A DNA stretch of 64,000 nucleotides from Pseudomonas sp. stari2 (lineage in GTDB: Bacteria; Pseudomonadota; Gammaproteobacteria; Pseudomonadales; Pseudomonadaceae): NCBI RefSeq assembly GCF_040760005.1, contig NZ_CP099760.1, forward strand, positions 5,345,001 through 5,409,000, given 5' to 3'. The position numbers and the translations under genes were made by a program. Positions 35,989 through 49,471 of this stretch are shown in pieces. Every line of letters starts with the position of its first letter. The stretch's first letter is position 1. The notes under the pieces are model-generated. The model was not told the DNA's origin. It searched no databases and was given only the letters and a program-made list of their open reading frames with translations.

Positions 35989-37305
35989 GTGCGTTACCCA
36001 GTCCGCTTCACCCCGCTGTTCATTGCAATCGCCGCAACGATTGCTCCTGCCGCCCACGCCGCTGAAACCGATAAGGAAGGTTTTGTCGAAGGCTCGAGCC
36101 TCAACCTCAACGCCCGCAACTACTACATGAATCGCAACCGCCTACAGAAAGCGGACGACAACATCGAGTGGGGCCAGGGTTTCCTCGGCAAATTCCAGTC
36201 GGGCTACACCGAAGGCACGGTCGGCTTTGGTATCGATGCCCACGCCATGCTCGGTCTGAAACTCGACGGTGGTGGCGGCACGGACAACTCCAGCATCCTG
36301 CCGGTCAGCGACGGCAACGGCAAAGCGCCGGGCTCGTTCTCCACCGCGGGCGGCACCTTGAAAATGCGCGCGTTCGATACCGAACTGAAGGCCGGTGACC
36401 TGTTCCTCACCAACCCGGTGATCGCTGGCGGCGAAAGCCGCATGCTGCCGCAGACCTTCCGTGGCGTCAGCCTGACCAACCACAGCTTCGACGGGTGGAT
36501 GATCGAAGGTGGCCAGGCCAGCTTCACCAAACCGTACAACCAGAGCGGCCACAAACACATCGGCACCTCGTACGGCACCCTCGCCGAGGGCGATAAAAGC
36601 CAGCACCTGAACTGGGCCGGCGTTGCCTGGAGCGGCGTCGAAGGCCTGACCAGCAACCTGTACGCCGCCGAGCTGAAGGACATCTGGAACCAGTACTACT
36701 ACGACCTGGACTACACCTGGGCGCTGAATGATCTGGTGACCCTCAATCCGGGCCTGCACTTCTATCACACCCAAGACACCGGCGACGCGCTGCTGGGCAA
36801 CATCGACAACAACACCTACAGCCTGCATTTCACCGTGGGTATCGGCAGCCACAGCGTCACCGCCGCGTACCAGCGGGTCAACGGCAACACGCCGTTCGAC
36901 TACATCAGCCAGGGCGACAGCATCTACCTCGACAACTCCCAGCAATACTCGGATTTCAACGGCCCGAACGAGCGCTCGTGGAAACTCAAGTACGCCTACG
37001 ACTTCGCAGGCGTCGGCCTGCCGGGCCTGACCTCGGCGGTGTCTTACTCGCGCGGTACACTGGACCTGACCAAAGTCGACCCGGACAGCAAGGGCTACGC
37101 CTCGTGGTACAGCGCCGAAGGTCGCAACGCCAAGCACTGGGAACGCGACATCGACCTCAAGTACGTGGTGCAGAGCGGCCAGGCCAAAGATCTTGCGGTG
37201 CGCCTGCAATGGGCCACCAACCGCGGCGGCAACGGTTACGGCGCGCTGGACACCGACACAGATGAATACCGAGTGATCATCGACTACCCGATCAACGTCT
37301 TCTAA
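35989..37305 (+). CDS. OprD-family outer-membrane porin
   Basis: A 438-residue OprD-type porin. The chosen start is GTG 35989, 11 bases after AAGGAG, which gives the signal [26 protein letters not shown]; an ATG 12 codons earlier would spoil the signal. The mature protein starts [17 protein letters not shown] and ends DYPINVF, typical of the 18-strand OprD barrel. The family takes up amino acids, sugars or aromatic acids. The substrate cannot be fixed from sequence, but the OprQ/OprD-like branch is plausible. A terminator follows at 37323-37351. Confidence 0.92.
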   Translation: MRYPVRFTPLFIAIAATIAPAAHAAETDKEGFVEGSSLNLNARNYYMNRNRLQKADDNIEWGQGFLGKFQSGYTEGTVGFGIDAHAMLGLKLDGGGGTDNSSILPVSDGNGKAPGSFSTAGGTLKMRAFDTELKAGDLFLTNPVIAGGESRMLPQTFRGVSLTNHSFDGWMIEGGQASFTKPYNQSGHKHIGTSYGTLAEGDKSQHLNWAGVAWSGVEGLTSNLYAAELKDIWNQYYYDLDYTWALNDLVTLNPGLHFYHTQDTGDALLGNIDNNTYSLHFTVGIGSHSVTAAYQRVNGNTPFDYISQGDSIYLDNSQQYSDFNGPNERSWKLKYAYDFAGVGLPGLTSAVSYSRGTLDLTKVDPDSKGYASWYSAEGRNAKHWERDIDLKYVVQSGQAKDLAVRLQWATNRGGNGYGALDTDTDEYRVIIDYPINVF

Positions 37306-37322
37306 GATCGGCGCTACAGTTG

Positions 37323-37351
37323 AAAGGCCAGCCTTATGCGCTGGCCTTTTT
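37323..37351 (+). terminator. Terminator of the OprD-family porin gene
   Basis: AAAGGCCAG / CTGGCCTTT stem with a nine-base loop followed by a T-rich tail, 17 bases past the porin stop. Confidence 0.88.
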
Positions 37352-37417
37352 CTTGCCTGTGCGGCAGCGACGTTTGTACAACTACGCTTATAAGACTCTT
37401 CAACCGATAACCCAACC

Positions 37418-38926
37418 ATGATCGCGAGCCGTACTCCACCTGCTGCGGGAAAGACCGGACGTCCTGAGCTGCTGCTGATTCTCGGCAGTCTGCTGAGCGT
37501 GTTAGCGATTGTGTGCATCGTGACTTTTCTGCTGATTCGCGAGCACGCCAATGCTCAGGAGTCGGCGACTCGCAGCGCCACCACCATCGCCCAACTGATC
37601 GACGCCGACGTGCTGCGTACCGTCGAACTGTACGACCTGACCCTGCAAGGTCTGATTGCCGCCGCCCAGCGCGACGACCTGAAAAACGTGTCGCCGCAGA
37701 TCCGCCACCTGGCGCTGTTCGACCGCTCCACCACGGCGCGTTTCAAGGGCGACATTCTGCTGCTCGACAAGCATGGCGAGGTCATCGCCGACTCCTCGCG
37801 GGTCGAACCGCTACCGGGCAATTTCGCCGACCGCGATTACTTCCTCGCCCACGCCTTCAACCGCGACGCCGGCATGTTCATCAGCCGCCCGTTCAAGCCC
37901 CGTTGCGACTGCGACGACGCCAACCAGTGGCGCATCAGTTTCAGCCGGCGCATTTCCTCGGACACCGGGGAATTCCTGGGCGTAGCGGTGGCGTCAATGA
38001 AGCTCGATTACTTCGACCAGTTGTTCAACAGCCTCGATATCGGCGTCGACAGCACGCTGAACATCATCAACAGCGACGGCATCCTGTTGGCCCAGAAGCC
38101 CTATCTGCAAAGCGATTCGATCGGCAAGAGCTTCGCCAACCGGCCCAATGTGGTGAGAATCCTGCGCGACCGTAGCGGCAATGGCAGTTTCAACAGCATC
38201 TCGAGCATGGATTATCAACAACGGCTGTACACCTACTCCCAGGTCGGCAACCTGCCGCTAAGGGTGATCGTGGCGCTATCAAGTGAGGAAGTGTTCGGGG
38301 CATGGAAGCGCACGGCGATTCTGATCAGCGGTGCCACCGGGGTGCTCTGCCTCGGCCTGCTGTGGCTGACCTGGCTGCTGGCCCGAGAGCTGCGTTTGCG
38401 GCAACGGGCCGAACATGAACTGGCGCAACTGGCGGCCACCGACGCCCTGACCGGCGTCGCCAACCGGCGGATGCTCGATCAGGCGCTGAGGCACGAGTGG
38501 TTTCGTGCCCAACGCTCGGGCAAATCGCTGTCGTTGCTGATGATCGACGCCGATCACTTCAAGGCATTCAACGACCGGCATGGCCATCAGGCCGGAGATC
38601 AGGCGCTGCGAGAACTGGCCAGGGTCATTACCGCCAATGTGAGACGCCCGGCGGATCTGGTGGCGCGTTATGGCGGAGAAGAGTTCTCGGTGATCCTGGC
38701 AGAGACCGACAGTGTCGGCGCGCAACAGATAGCCGAGCATGTGCGGGCCGCGGTCGAGCAATTGCCACGCATGGAGGGCGATGAAATGCCGATGACGGTG
38801 AGCATCGGTATCAGCACCTGGACGGCGGCGAGTGAAATCAGTCTGGAACAACTGTTGTTCGCGGCGGACCGGGCGCTGTATCAGGCAAAGGAAAGTGGCC
38901 GTAACCGGGTGGTGCTGGCGTCCTGA
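37418..38926 (+). CDS. Membrane diguanylate cyclase with Cache-like sensor
   Basis: A 502-residue protein. Membrane segment about 18-43, a periplasmic Cache-type (PDC) sensor about 45-290 with FADRDYFLAH, second membrane segment about 293-323, then a GGDEF domain. The active site reads RYGGEEFSVIL, a functional variant, and RPAD five residues before it is an intact inhibitory I-site. It should make cyclic di-GMP in response to an unknown external ligand and be product-inhibited. No EAL domain is present. It is convergent with lpxC, with a terminator between. Confidence 0.93.
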   Translation: MIASRTPPAAGKTGRPELLLILGSLLSVLAIVCIVTFLLIREHANAQESATRSATTIAQLIDADVLRTVELYDLTLQGLIAAAQRDDLKNVSPQIRHLALFDRSTTARFKGDILLLDKHGEVIADSSRVEPLPGNFADRDYFLAHAFNRDAGMFISRPFKPRCDCDDANQWRISFSRRISSDTGEFLGVAVASMKLDYFDQLFNSLDIGVDSTLNIINSDGILLAQKPYLQSDSIGKSFANRPNVVRILRDRSGNGSFNSISSMDYQQRLYTYSQVGNLPLRVIVALSSEEVFGAWKRTAILISGATGVLCLGLLWLTWLLARELRLRQRAEHELAQLAATDALTGVANRRMLDQALRHEWFRAQRSGKSLSLLMIDADHFKAFNDRHGHQAGDQALRELARVITANVRRPADLVARYGGEEFSVILAETDSVGAQQIAEHVRAAVEQLPRMEGDEMPMTVSIGISTWTAASEISLEQLLFAADRALYQAKESGRNRVVLAS

Positions 38927-38936
38927 ACACAAGCAT

Positions 38937-38963
38937 AAAAAAAGGCCACCCAAAGGTGGCCTT
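38937..38963 (-). terminator. Terminator of the dcw/lpxC transcript
   Basis: AAGGCCACC / GGTGGCCTT stem with a four-base loop. On the minus strand it is followed by seven T, 25 bases beyond the lpxC stop. A-rich flanks on both sides may let it work for the convergent cyclase gene too. Confidence 0.9.
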
Positions 38964-38987
38964 CAAAAAACTAGAGAGGTTTTTTAC

Positions 38988-39935
<948 letters not shown>

Positions 39936-39951
39936 TCAACAAAGGCTGGCG

Positions 39952-39957
39952 ATAATA
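39952..39957 (-). promoter_or_regulatory. Possible -10 box of an lpxC promoter
   Basis: TATTAT on the minus strand in the ftsZ-lpxC gap, five of six matches to TATAAT, about 53 bases before the lpxC start. The -35 region (TGTTCA at 17 bp) is weak, so the call is tentative. Confidence 0.35.
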
Positions 39958-40011
39958 GCAGACCGAGCCTTTGCTGAACACCAATCACCTTCATAGCCCT
40001 GATACATTCCA

Positions 40012-41208
40012 TCAATCAGCCTGACGACGCAGGAAAGCCGGGATGTCCAGGTAGTCCAAGTCATCTTGCGGATTCATCTTCGCGGCAGTCGCAGCACCGG
40101 CCTGAGCCTGGTTGCGCATGACGGTCGGACGGTCCAGGTCACGGTAGTTCACAGCAGGTTGTTCCTGACGCGCAGGGGCCTGTTGTTGCACCGGAGCGGA
40201 AGCCATGGTGGTGTGAACGGTGTTGTCGATGACCTTCACTGGCTTCTCGATTTTTGCGCCCAGACCGGTGGCAACGACGGTCACGTGCAGCTCGTCGCGC
40301 ATGTCCGGATCGATAACGGTACCGACCTTGACCATTGCGTGCTCGGAAGCGAAGGCTTCGATGATCGAACCAACGTCGGAGTACTCACCCAGGGACAGGT
40401 CAGGACCGGCGGTGATGTTCACCAGGATGCCGCGTGCACCTTGCAGGTTCACGTCTTCCAGCAACGGGTTGCGGATGGCCGCTTCGGTGGCTTCACGCGC
40501 ACGGTTCGGACCGCTGGCGCAGCCAGTGCCCATCATCGCCATGCCCATTTCGCTCATCACGGTGCGTACGTCGGCGAAGTCGACGTTGATCATGCCCGGA
40601 CGCTTGATGATGTCGGAGATACCGCGAACGGCACCGGCCAGTACATCGTCAGCCTTGGCGAAAGCCGACAAGAGGCTTGCGTCTTTACCGAGGATGGTCA
40701 GCAGCTTTTCGTTGGGAATGGTGATCAACGAGTCGACGCTTTCCGAGAGCATGCGGATGCCTTCGTCGGCGATCTGCATACGCTTGCGGCCTTCGAACGG
40801 GAACGGACGGGTCACGACCGCAACGGTCAGGATGCCCATTTCCTTGGCCACTTCGGCGATGATCGGCGCTGCACCGGTACCGGTACCGCCGCCCATGCCG
40901 GTGGTGATGAACACCATGTTGGTGCCGGCCAGCACTTCAGCGATGCGCTCGCGATCTTCCAGCGCAGCCTGACGGCCGACTTCCGGGTTGGCGCCGGCGC
41001 CCAGGCCTTTGGTCACGCCGGTGCCCAGTTGCAGGATGGTACGCGCGCCGATGTTTTTCAGCGCTTGAGCATCGGTGTTGGCGCAGATGAACTCGACGCC
41101 TTCGATGTTGCTCTTGACCATGTGGTTGACAGCGTTGCCGCCGCCACCGCCAACACCGATAACTTTGATTACCGGGCTTGCGGGGATGTTGTCTACGAGT
41201 TCGAACAT
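40012..41208 (-). CDS. ftsZ: Cell division GTPase FtsZ
   Basis: A 398-residue tubulin homologue with the GTP-binding signature GMGGGTGTGAAP and the T7 catalytic loop (NVDFADVRTVMSEMG). A variable linker rich in Gln/Pro/Ala follows residue 318, and the conserved C-terminal peptide LDYLDIPAFLRRQ binds FtsA and ZipA. It polymerises at midcell into the Z-ring. It lies 67 bases downstream of ftsA. Confidence 0.99.
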   Translation of the reverse strand: MFELVDNIPASPVIKVIGVGGGGGNAVNHMVKSNIEGVEFICANTDAQALKNIGARTILQLGTGVTKGLGAGANPEVGRQAALEDRERIAEVLAGTNMVFITTGMGGGTGTGAAPIIAEVAKEMGILTVAVVTRPFPFEGRKRMQIADEGIRMLSESVDSLITIPNEKLLTILGKDASLLSAFAKADDVLAGAVRGISDIIKRPGMINVDFADVRTVMSEMGMAMMGTGCASGPNRAREATEAAIRNPLLEDVNLQGARGILVNITAGPDLSLGEYSDVGSIIEAFASEHAMVKVGTVIDPDMRDELHVTVVATGLGAKIEKPVKVIDNTVHTTMASAPVQQQAPARQEQPAVNYRDLDRPTVMRNQAQAGAATAAKMNPQDDLDYLDIPAFLRRQAD

Positions 41209-41275
41209 TTTCCCTCTCCTTACATTCTCTAGTTTTTTCGCCTACTGCATTTTGTTGCGGTGCTGCGGTAAATCT

Positions 41276-42535
41276 TTAGAAGTTGCCTTGAACCCACTTC
41301 TTCAAACGGTCCAGCAACGGCGCCTGCGGCTCATCATTGCTGTAGCTGTCGCGGCTGCCGATGCCCGAGAACGAGATCCCGTCGGACTGCTTCTGCAGGC
41401 CGTACATCAACAAGCCCACGCCAGTGGAATAAATCGGGTTGCGCACCACGTCATCAAGGCCCTTCACGCCGTGCGGCACACCGAGGCGTACCGGCATGTG
41501 GAAGATTTCCTCGGCCAGTTCGGTGGCACCTTCCATCTTCGACGTACCGCCGGTCAGCACGATGCCGGCCGGGATCAGGTCTTCGTAGCCGCTGCGACGC
41601 AGCTCAGCCTGGATCAGGGTGAACAGTTCGTCGTAACGCGGCTCGACCACTTCGGCCAGGGCCTGACGCGACAGTTCGCGCGGCGGACGATCGCCGACGC
41701 TCGGCACTTTGATGGTCTCGCCGGCACCGGCCAGTTTGGCCAGGGCGCAGGCGTAGCGGATCTTGATCTCTTCGGCGTATTGGGTCGGGGTGCGCAACGC
41801 CATGGCGATGTCGTTGGTCACCTGGTCGCCGGCAATCGGGATCACGGCCGTGTGGCGGATGGCGCCTTCGGTGAAGATCGCGATGTCGGTGGTGCCGCCG
41901 CCGATGTCGACCAGGCACACGCCCAGTTCTTTTTCGTCGTCGGTCAGGACCGAGTAAGCCGAAGCCAGTTGCTCGAGAATGATGTCGTCGATTTCCAGAC
42001 CGCAGCGACGCACGCATTTTTCAATGTTCTGTGCGGCGTTGACGGCGCAGGTGACCACGTGGACCTTGGCTTCCAGACGCACGCCGGACATGCCCAGCGG
42101 CTCGCGCACGCCTTCCTGGTTATCGATCACATAGTCCTGCGGCAAGGTGTGCAGCACGCGCTGATCAGCCGGGATCGCCACGGCCTGGGCGGCATCAAGT
42201 ACGCGCTCCAGGTCTGCCGAGCTGACTTCGCGGTCGCGGATCGCCACGATGCCGTGGGAGTTCAGGCTACGGATGTGATTGCCCGCCACGCCGACGAACG
42301 CCGAGTGAATGCGGCAGCCCGCCATCAACTGGGCTTCTTCGATCGCGCGCTGGATCGATTGCACGGTGGACTCGATGTTCACCACCACGCCTTTCTTCAG
42401 GCCGCGGGACGGATGGGTACCGATCCCGACGATATCGAGCGTGCCGTCGTCCGCAACCTCGCCGACCAGCGCCACCACCTTGGAGGTGCCGATATCGAGA
42501 CCGACGATCATTTTGCCGCTTTGCACGTTTGCCAT
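41276..42535 (-). CDS. ftsA: Cell division protein FtsA
   Basis: A 419-residue actin-like ATPase. Phosphate-binding blocks are GLDIGTSKV near the N-terminus and CLVDIGGGTTDIAIF near residue 200. The C-terminal amphipathic helix (LLDRLKKWVQGNF) anchors FtsZ filaments to the membrane. It follows ftsQ after 15 bases. The opposite strand is open over a very long distance here, but this is a base-composition effect. Confidence 0.98.
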   Translation of the reverse strand: MANVQSGKMIVGLDIGTSKVVALVGEVADDGTLDIVGIGTHPSRGLKKGVVVNIESTVQSIQRAIEEAQLMAGCRIHSAFVGVAGNHIRSLNSHGIVAIRDREVSSADLERVLDAAQAVAIPADQRVLHTLPQDYVIDNQEGVREPLGMSGVRLEAKVHVVTCAVNAAQNIEKCVRRCGLEIDDIILEQLASAYSVLTDDEKELGVCLVDIGGGTTDIAIFTEGAIRHTAVIPIAGDQVTNDIAMALRTPTQYAEEIKIRYACALAKLAGAGETIKVPSVGDRPPRELSRQALAEVVEPRYDELFTLIQAELRRSGYEDLIPAGIVLTGGTSKMEGATELAEEIFHMPVRLGVPHGVKGLDDVVRNPIYSTGVGLLMYGLQKQSDGISFSGIGSRDSYSNDEPQAPLLDRLKKWVQGNF

Positions 42536-42550
42536 GGGTCCTGCCTCTTC

Positions 42551-43417
42551 TTAATTCTTTGCGACAGCGGGTTGGGCTGTCGTCGGCGCTACTGGTTCCC
42601 GCCAGCCAACAGCGAGGCCGTTGGCGTAGCGCAGATCGATGCGCGCAATGTTCGTAATCTGGTCTTTAAGCGTCTTGTCGTAGATGGCAATGAAGCGGCG
42701 CATCCTTTCCACCAGGTTGCCGCGTCCCAGCAGCAGTTCGATCCCGGGACCGGAACTGCCGGCACCGGTGGTCAGGAACCAGCTGCCACGTTCACGCAGC
42801 TCGAGCCGCGCAATCGAGAAGCCCAATGGCCGGAGCATCTGGCTCAGTACCTGGTATTGCTGCATCACTTGCTGCTGGGCCCGCTGCGGGCCGAACAGCT
42901 GCGGCAGGTGTTCGTAGTTCGCCAGTTCCTTGGGCGTGAACGCCTGGCCCTGGTTGTTGAGCAACGACTCGTCGCCCCAGCGGGCCACCGGCAGTTGCTC
43001 TTCGAGGCGGATCACCACCTGATCCGGCCACACCCGACGTACTTCGGCGTGGGCGATCCACGGCATCTGCTCAAGCTCGGTGCGCATGCTCGCCAGGTCG
43101 ATGGTGAAGAAGCTCGACGCCACGTACGGGGCGATCCGCTGCTGCACCGCTTGCTGGCTGATGTAACTCAGGTCGCCCTGCACGGCGATCTTGGTGATCG
43201 GCCGGTCGGCGTACGGCAACAGACGCTGCGCGCCTTCGTAAGTACCGAACCCCAGGGCCACCAGCAGCACCGGCCAGAACAGACTTTTCAAGAAGCCGAA
43301 GTTGGCTTTCGGCAGGCGCGCGGACATCGGCTCTTTGGCCACCATTCGGCTGGCACCCCGCGGCACCGGCTTGCGGCCGGGTGCGGGTGGCTGATGTCTG
43401 AGATGTGCGCCTTGCAT
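42551..43417 (-). CDS. ftsQ: Cell division protein FtsQ
   Basis: A 288-residue bitopic protein. ATG 43417 ([14 protein letters not shown]) lies 4 bases after the ddlB stop and is preferred to upstream ATGs inside ddlB. It has a short basic cytoplasmic part, one membrane segment about 54-74, a POTRA domain ([20 protein letters not shown]) and a beta domain. FtsQ recruits FtsB and FtsL to the divisome. Confidence 0.96.
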   Translation of the reverse strand: MQGAHLRHQPPAPGRKPVPRGASRMVAKEPMSARLPKANFGFLKSLFWPVLLVALGFGTYEGAQRLLPYADRPITKIAVQGDLSYISQQAVQQRIAPYVASSFFTIDLASMRTELEQMPWIAHAEVRRVWPDQVVIRLEEQLPVARWGDESLLNNQGQAFTPKELANYEHLPQLFGPQRAQQQVMQQYQVLSQMLRPLGFSIARLELRERGSWFLTTGAGSSGPGIELLLGRGNLVERMRRFIAIYDKTLKDQITNIARIDLRYANGLAVGWREPVAPTTAQPAVAKN

Positions 43418-43421
43418 GGTC

Positions 43422-45845
<2,424 letters not shown>

Positions 45846-45853
<8 letters not shown>

Positions 45854-46916
45854 GGGCCACCTCCAGACAGGTATCGACCACGCTGCGGGTGGCTTCGGGT
45901 TTTGCCAGACGGCGGGCCGCTCGGGCCATTTCTTCGAGTCGTTGCGGTTGCATCAAGACCTCTGTCAGGCGCGCGGCAAGGTCCGCGGCACCAGTCGTTC
46001 TTTGCGGCATCAGGAAGGCAGCGCCTTCGCGGGCCAGATAATCGGCGTTGCGGGTCTGGTGATCGTCGATCGCGTGGGGCAAAGGCACCAGCATCGACGG
46101 CAGACCGGCGGCGGCCAGCTCGCTGACGGTCAATGCGCCTGCACGGCACACCACGATGTCAGCCCAGCCATAGGCCTGAGCCATGTCCTTGATGAAAGGC
46201 TGCACCTGCGCGTCCACGCCGGCGGCGCGGTAGCGCTCTGCAGTCACTTCATCGTGATTTTTGCCGGCCTGATGAAACACTTCCGGACGCAAATCGGCAG
46301 CGACTTGCGACAGGGCTTCAGGCAGCAACTTGTTCAACGGTTCTGCGCCCAGGCTTCCGCCCAGGATCAGCAAACGCGCCTTGCGTCCGGCCAGTGCCGC
46401 ACGCGGTGTTTCGAGGAACAGCTCGCTGCGCACCGGGTTGCCGGTGGTACGGCGGCTGTCCGACAGGGTAAAGGTGTCGGGGAACGCTTCACACACCCGG
46501 GCGGCGAACGGCACCAGCAACCGATTGGCGGTGCCGGCCACGGCGTTCTGTTCGTGAACGATCACCGGCACATCGGCCAGTTTGGCGGCGATGCCGCCGG
46601 GGCCGGTCACATAACCACCAAAACCGACCACGCACACCGGACGCAGGCGGCGAATGATCGCCCGCGCCTGCCACACCGACTTCAGCAACATGAACGGCGC
46701 CTTGAGCAGCGAAAGCTTGCCCTTGCCGCGCAGGCCGGTGGCGTTGATGCGATGCAATTCGAGGCCGGCAGCCGGCACCAGGTCGTTCTCGATCCCCCGT
46801 GGCGTGCCGAGCCAGTGCACGGTGTAGCCGCGCGCCTGGAATTCACGGGCACAGGACAGTGCCGGGAACACGTGGCCGCCGGTACCACCGGCCATGATCA
46901 ATACGTTAGCGCCCAT
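45846..46916 (-). CDS. murG: Undecaprenyl-PP-MurNAc-pentapeptide GlcNAc transferase
   Basis: A 356-residue GT-B glycosyltransferase making lipid II from lipid I on the inner membrane face. ATG 46916 ([20 protein letters not shown]) carries the conserved N-terminal glycine loop; the longer frame would run into ftsW. The second loop, [17 protein letters not shown], and the donor site [26 protein letters not shown] are present. Confidence 0.97.
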
Positions 46917-48123
46917 GGCTCGGCTCCTCGGCGAAGTCGCTCTCATGGAATTCCATCTCTTCACTGCCCAGGTGGGTCCGGCTCTCCCACTCGATCCTCA
47001 GCAACAGGCCAAGGCAGGCGCAGCAGATCACCAGGGAACTGCCGCCATAGCTGAGGAACGGCAAGGTCAGGCCCTTGGTCGGCAACAGGCCGACGTTCAC
47101 GCCGATGTTGATCAGGAACTGACCGATCCACAGGAACGACAGGCCGTAGGCAACATAAGCGGCAAAAAACTGTTTGGCTTTCTCGGCCCACAGACCGATG
47201 TACATGCCGCGGATACACACGAACACGAACAGCGCCACGGTGCACAGCGAGCCCACCGCGCCCAGTTCCTCGGCCAGTACCGAGAACACGAAGTCGGTGT
47301 GGGCTTCCGGCAGATAGAACTGCTTCTGCACGCTGTTGCCCAGCCCAACACCCAGCCACTCGCCGCGACCGAAGGCGATCAAGGCCTGGGACAATTGATA
47401 GCCTGCGCCGAACTGGTCGGCCCACGGGTCGGCGAAGTTGGTCAGACGCGCCATCCGGTACGGTTGCATCTGGATCAGCAACACCACCGCCGCCACCGCC
47501 AGCAGCACCATCAGCGAGAACCGGAACAATCCGACCCCGCCCAGAAACAGCATCGCCGCCGCAGCGCCCATCATTACGACGGTGGCACCGAAGTCCGGCT
47601 CCATCAGCAACAGGCCCGCCATCGGCAGCAGCACGATGAAAGGCTTGAAGAAGCCCATCCAGCTTTCGCGCACTTCCTTCTGACGACGCACCAGATAACC
47701 GGCGAGGTAAATCACCACGAACACCTTGGCGATCTCGGACGGCTGAACGTTGAAGAAGCTGAAACCGATCCAGCGCATCGAACCGTTCACCTCACGGCCG
47801 ATCCCCGGGACGATCACCATCACCAGCAGGCCGAACGCGCCGATCAGCATCATCCAGCCCAGGCGTTGCCAGGTGGCGATCGGAATCATCATGGTGACGA
47901 TGCACGCGCCCAGGCCCAGCACCACGTAGATCAGGTGACGGGTCATATAGTAGAGAGCGCTGCCCGACTGCACTGCACCCACCTCGGTGGATGCCGAAGC
48001 AATCATGATCAGGCCCAGGCCGAGCAGCGCCAGGCAACCGGCGAGCATCGGGAAATCGAGGTCGATCCCGCGCCCGGTGATGATCGGCGACGGATACGGC
48101 TTGATGATGTTTCGCAGACTCAT
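46906..48123 (-). CDS. ftsW: Septal peptidoglycan polymerase FtsW (SEDS family)
   Basis: A 405-residue SEDS protein with about ten membrane segments. Recognisable blocks are GREVNGSMRWI, FNVQPSEIAK, EPDFGATVVM, AHTDFVFSVLAEELG and LPFLSYGGSSLV. It is the septal glycosyltransferase that pairs with FtsI. It overlaps murD at its start and murG at its end. Confidence 0.98.
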   Translation of the reverse strand: MSLRNIIKPYPSPIITGRGIDLDFPMLAGCLALLGLGLIMIASASTEVGAVQSGSALYYMTRHLIYVVLGLGACIVTMMIPIATWQRLGWMMLIGAFGLLVMVIVPGIGREVNGSMRWIGFSFFNVQPSEIAKVFVVIYLAGYLVRRQKEVRESWMGFFKPFIVLLPMAGLLLMEPDFGATVVMMGAAAAMLFLGGVGLFRFSLMVLLAVAAVVLLIQMQPYRMARLTNFADPWADQFGAGYQLSQALIAFGRGEWLGVGLGNSVQKQFYLPEAHTDFVFSVLAEELGAVGSLCTVALFVFVCIRGMYIGLWAEKAKQFFAAYVAYGLSFLWIGQFLINIGVNVGLLPTKGLTLPFLSYGGSSLVICCACLGLLLRIEWESRTHLGSEEMEFHESDFAEEPSHGR

Positions 48124-49466
48124 GCCAGATCCTCCACGGCGCGGACGAACTGGTGACCACGGTCTTCGTAATTCTTGAACATGTCGAAACTGGCGCAGGC
48201 CGGCGACAGCAGCACCACATCACCCGGTTGGGCAGCGGTGCGGCATTTTTCGACAGCGTCGATCAGTGTGGTGGCACGGATCAGCGGCACCGCATCGCCG
48301 ATGGCCTCGCCGATCCTGTCGGAATCGCGGCCCATCAGGATCACGGCACGGCAATGGGCCGCTGCCGGATCACGCAGATCCTTGAACTCGGCACCCTTGC
48401 CGTCGCCGCCGGCGATCAGCACGACCTTGCCGCTGATGTCCGCGCCCAGGCCCTCGATGGCAGCCAGCGCGGCACCAACGTTGGTGGCTTTGGAATCGTT
48501 GTAGTAGCCAACGCCGTCCAGGTCTCGCACCCACTGGCAGCGATGCTCGAGGCCGGCGAAGTTGCGCAGGGCCGCGAGCATGGCGTCGAACGGCAGACCG
48601 ACCGCATGACCGAGCGCCAGCGCCGCCAAGGCGTTGGACTGGTTGTGGGCACCGCGAATCTTCAGTTCACGCACCGGCATCAGGTTCTGGAATTCGAAGG
48701 CCAGGTATTTCTCGCCATTCTCTTCGCGCAGACCGAACGCCTTGAAATCGGGCGTGGTCAGGCCGAAGGTCCAGCATGGCTGGCCCTCGCCCATCAGCGG
48801 CCGGGTCAACGCATCCTGCCGGTTGACCACGAACTGCCTGGCGCCACGGAAGATCCGGTGCTTGGCCAGGTGATAGGCCGGCAGACCGCTGTAGCGATCC
48901 ATGTGGTCTTCACTGATGTTGAGCACGGTCGCCACTTCGGCGTTGAGCTGATCGGTGGTTTCCAGCTGGAAGCTCGACAGCTCCATCACGTACAGCTCGA
49001 CGTCATCGCTGAGCAGATCCAGCGCCGGCGTACCGAGGTTACCGCCCACGGCCACGCGTTTGCCGGCCGCAGCCGCCATCTCGCCGACCAGGGTGGTGAC
49101 AGTGCTTTTCGCGTTGGAACCGCTGATGGCCACAATCGGCGCCTTCGCGTTACGCGCGAACAGCTCGATGTCGCCGGACAACTTCACGCCACGGGCCGCG
49201 GCGGCTTGCAGGGCCGGGGTCGCCAGCGCCAGGCCGGGGCTCACGTAGAGCTCGTCGGCACGGCACAGGAACTCGACGTCCAGCTCGCCACAACGCACTT
49301 CCACGTGCGGATAGTCACGCTGGAGCGTGGCCAGTTCCGGTGGATTTTCCCGCGTGTCGGCCACGGCAAACGCCACGCCCCGGTTCGCCAGGAAGCGAAC
49401 CAGGGACATGCCGCTCTTGCCGAGGCCGACAACGATGCGGAAGTGGTCAGAAGCGATCAGAGACAC
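48120..49466 (-). CDS. murD: UDP-MurNAc-L-alanine--D-glutamate ligase
   Basis: A 448-residue Mur ligase. It has VVGLGKSGMSLVRFL at the N-terminus, an ATP loop reading SGSNAKSTVTTLVGEM (Ala where E. coli has Gly, which I believe is normal in pseudomonads) and NDSKATNVGAALAAIEG. It adds D-Glu. It lies 5 bases after mraY. Confidence 0.98.
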   Translation of the reverse strand: MSLIASDHFRIVVGLGKSGMSLVRFLANRGVAFAVADTRENPPELATLQRDYPHVEVRCGELDVEFLCRADELYVSPGLALATPALQAAAARGVKLSGDIELFARNAKAPIVAISGSNAKSTVTTLVGEMAAAAGKRVAVGGNLGTPALDLLSDDVELYVMELSSFQLETTDQLNAEVATVLNISEDHMDRYSGLPAYHLAKHRIFRGARQFVVNRQDALTRPLMGEGQPCWTFGLTTPDFKAFGLREENGEKYLAFEFQNLMPVRELKIRGAHNQSNALAALALGHAVGLPFDAMLAALRNFAGLEHRCQWVRDLDGVGYYNDSKATNVGAALAAIEGLGADISGKVVLIAGGDGKGAEFKDLRDPAAAHCRAVILMGRDSDRIGEAIGDAVPLIRATTLIDAVEKCRTAAQPGDVVLLSPACASFDMFKNYEDRGHQFVRAVEDLA

Positions 49467-49471
49467 TCGTT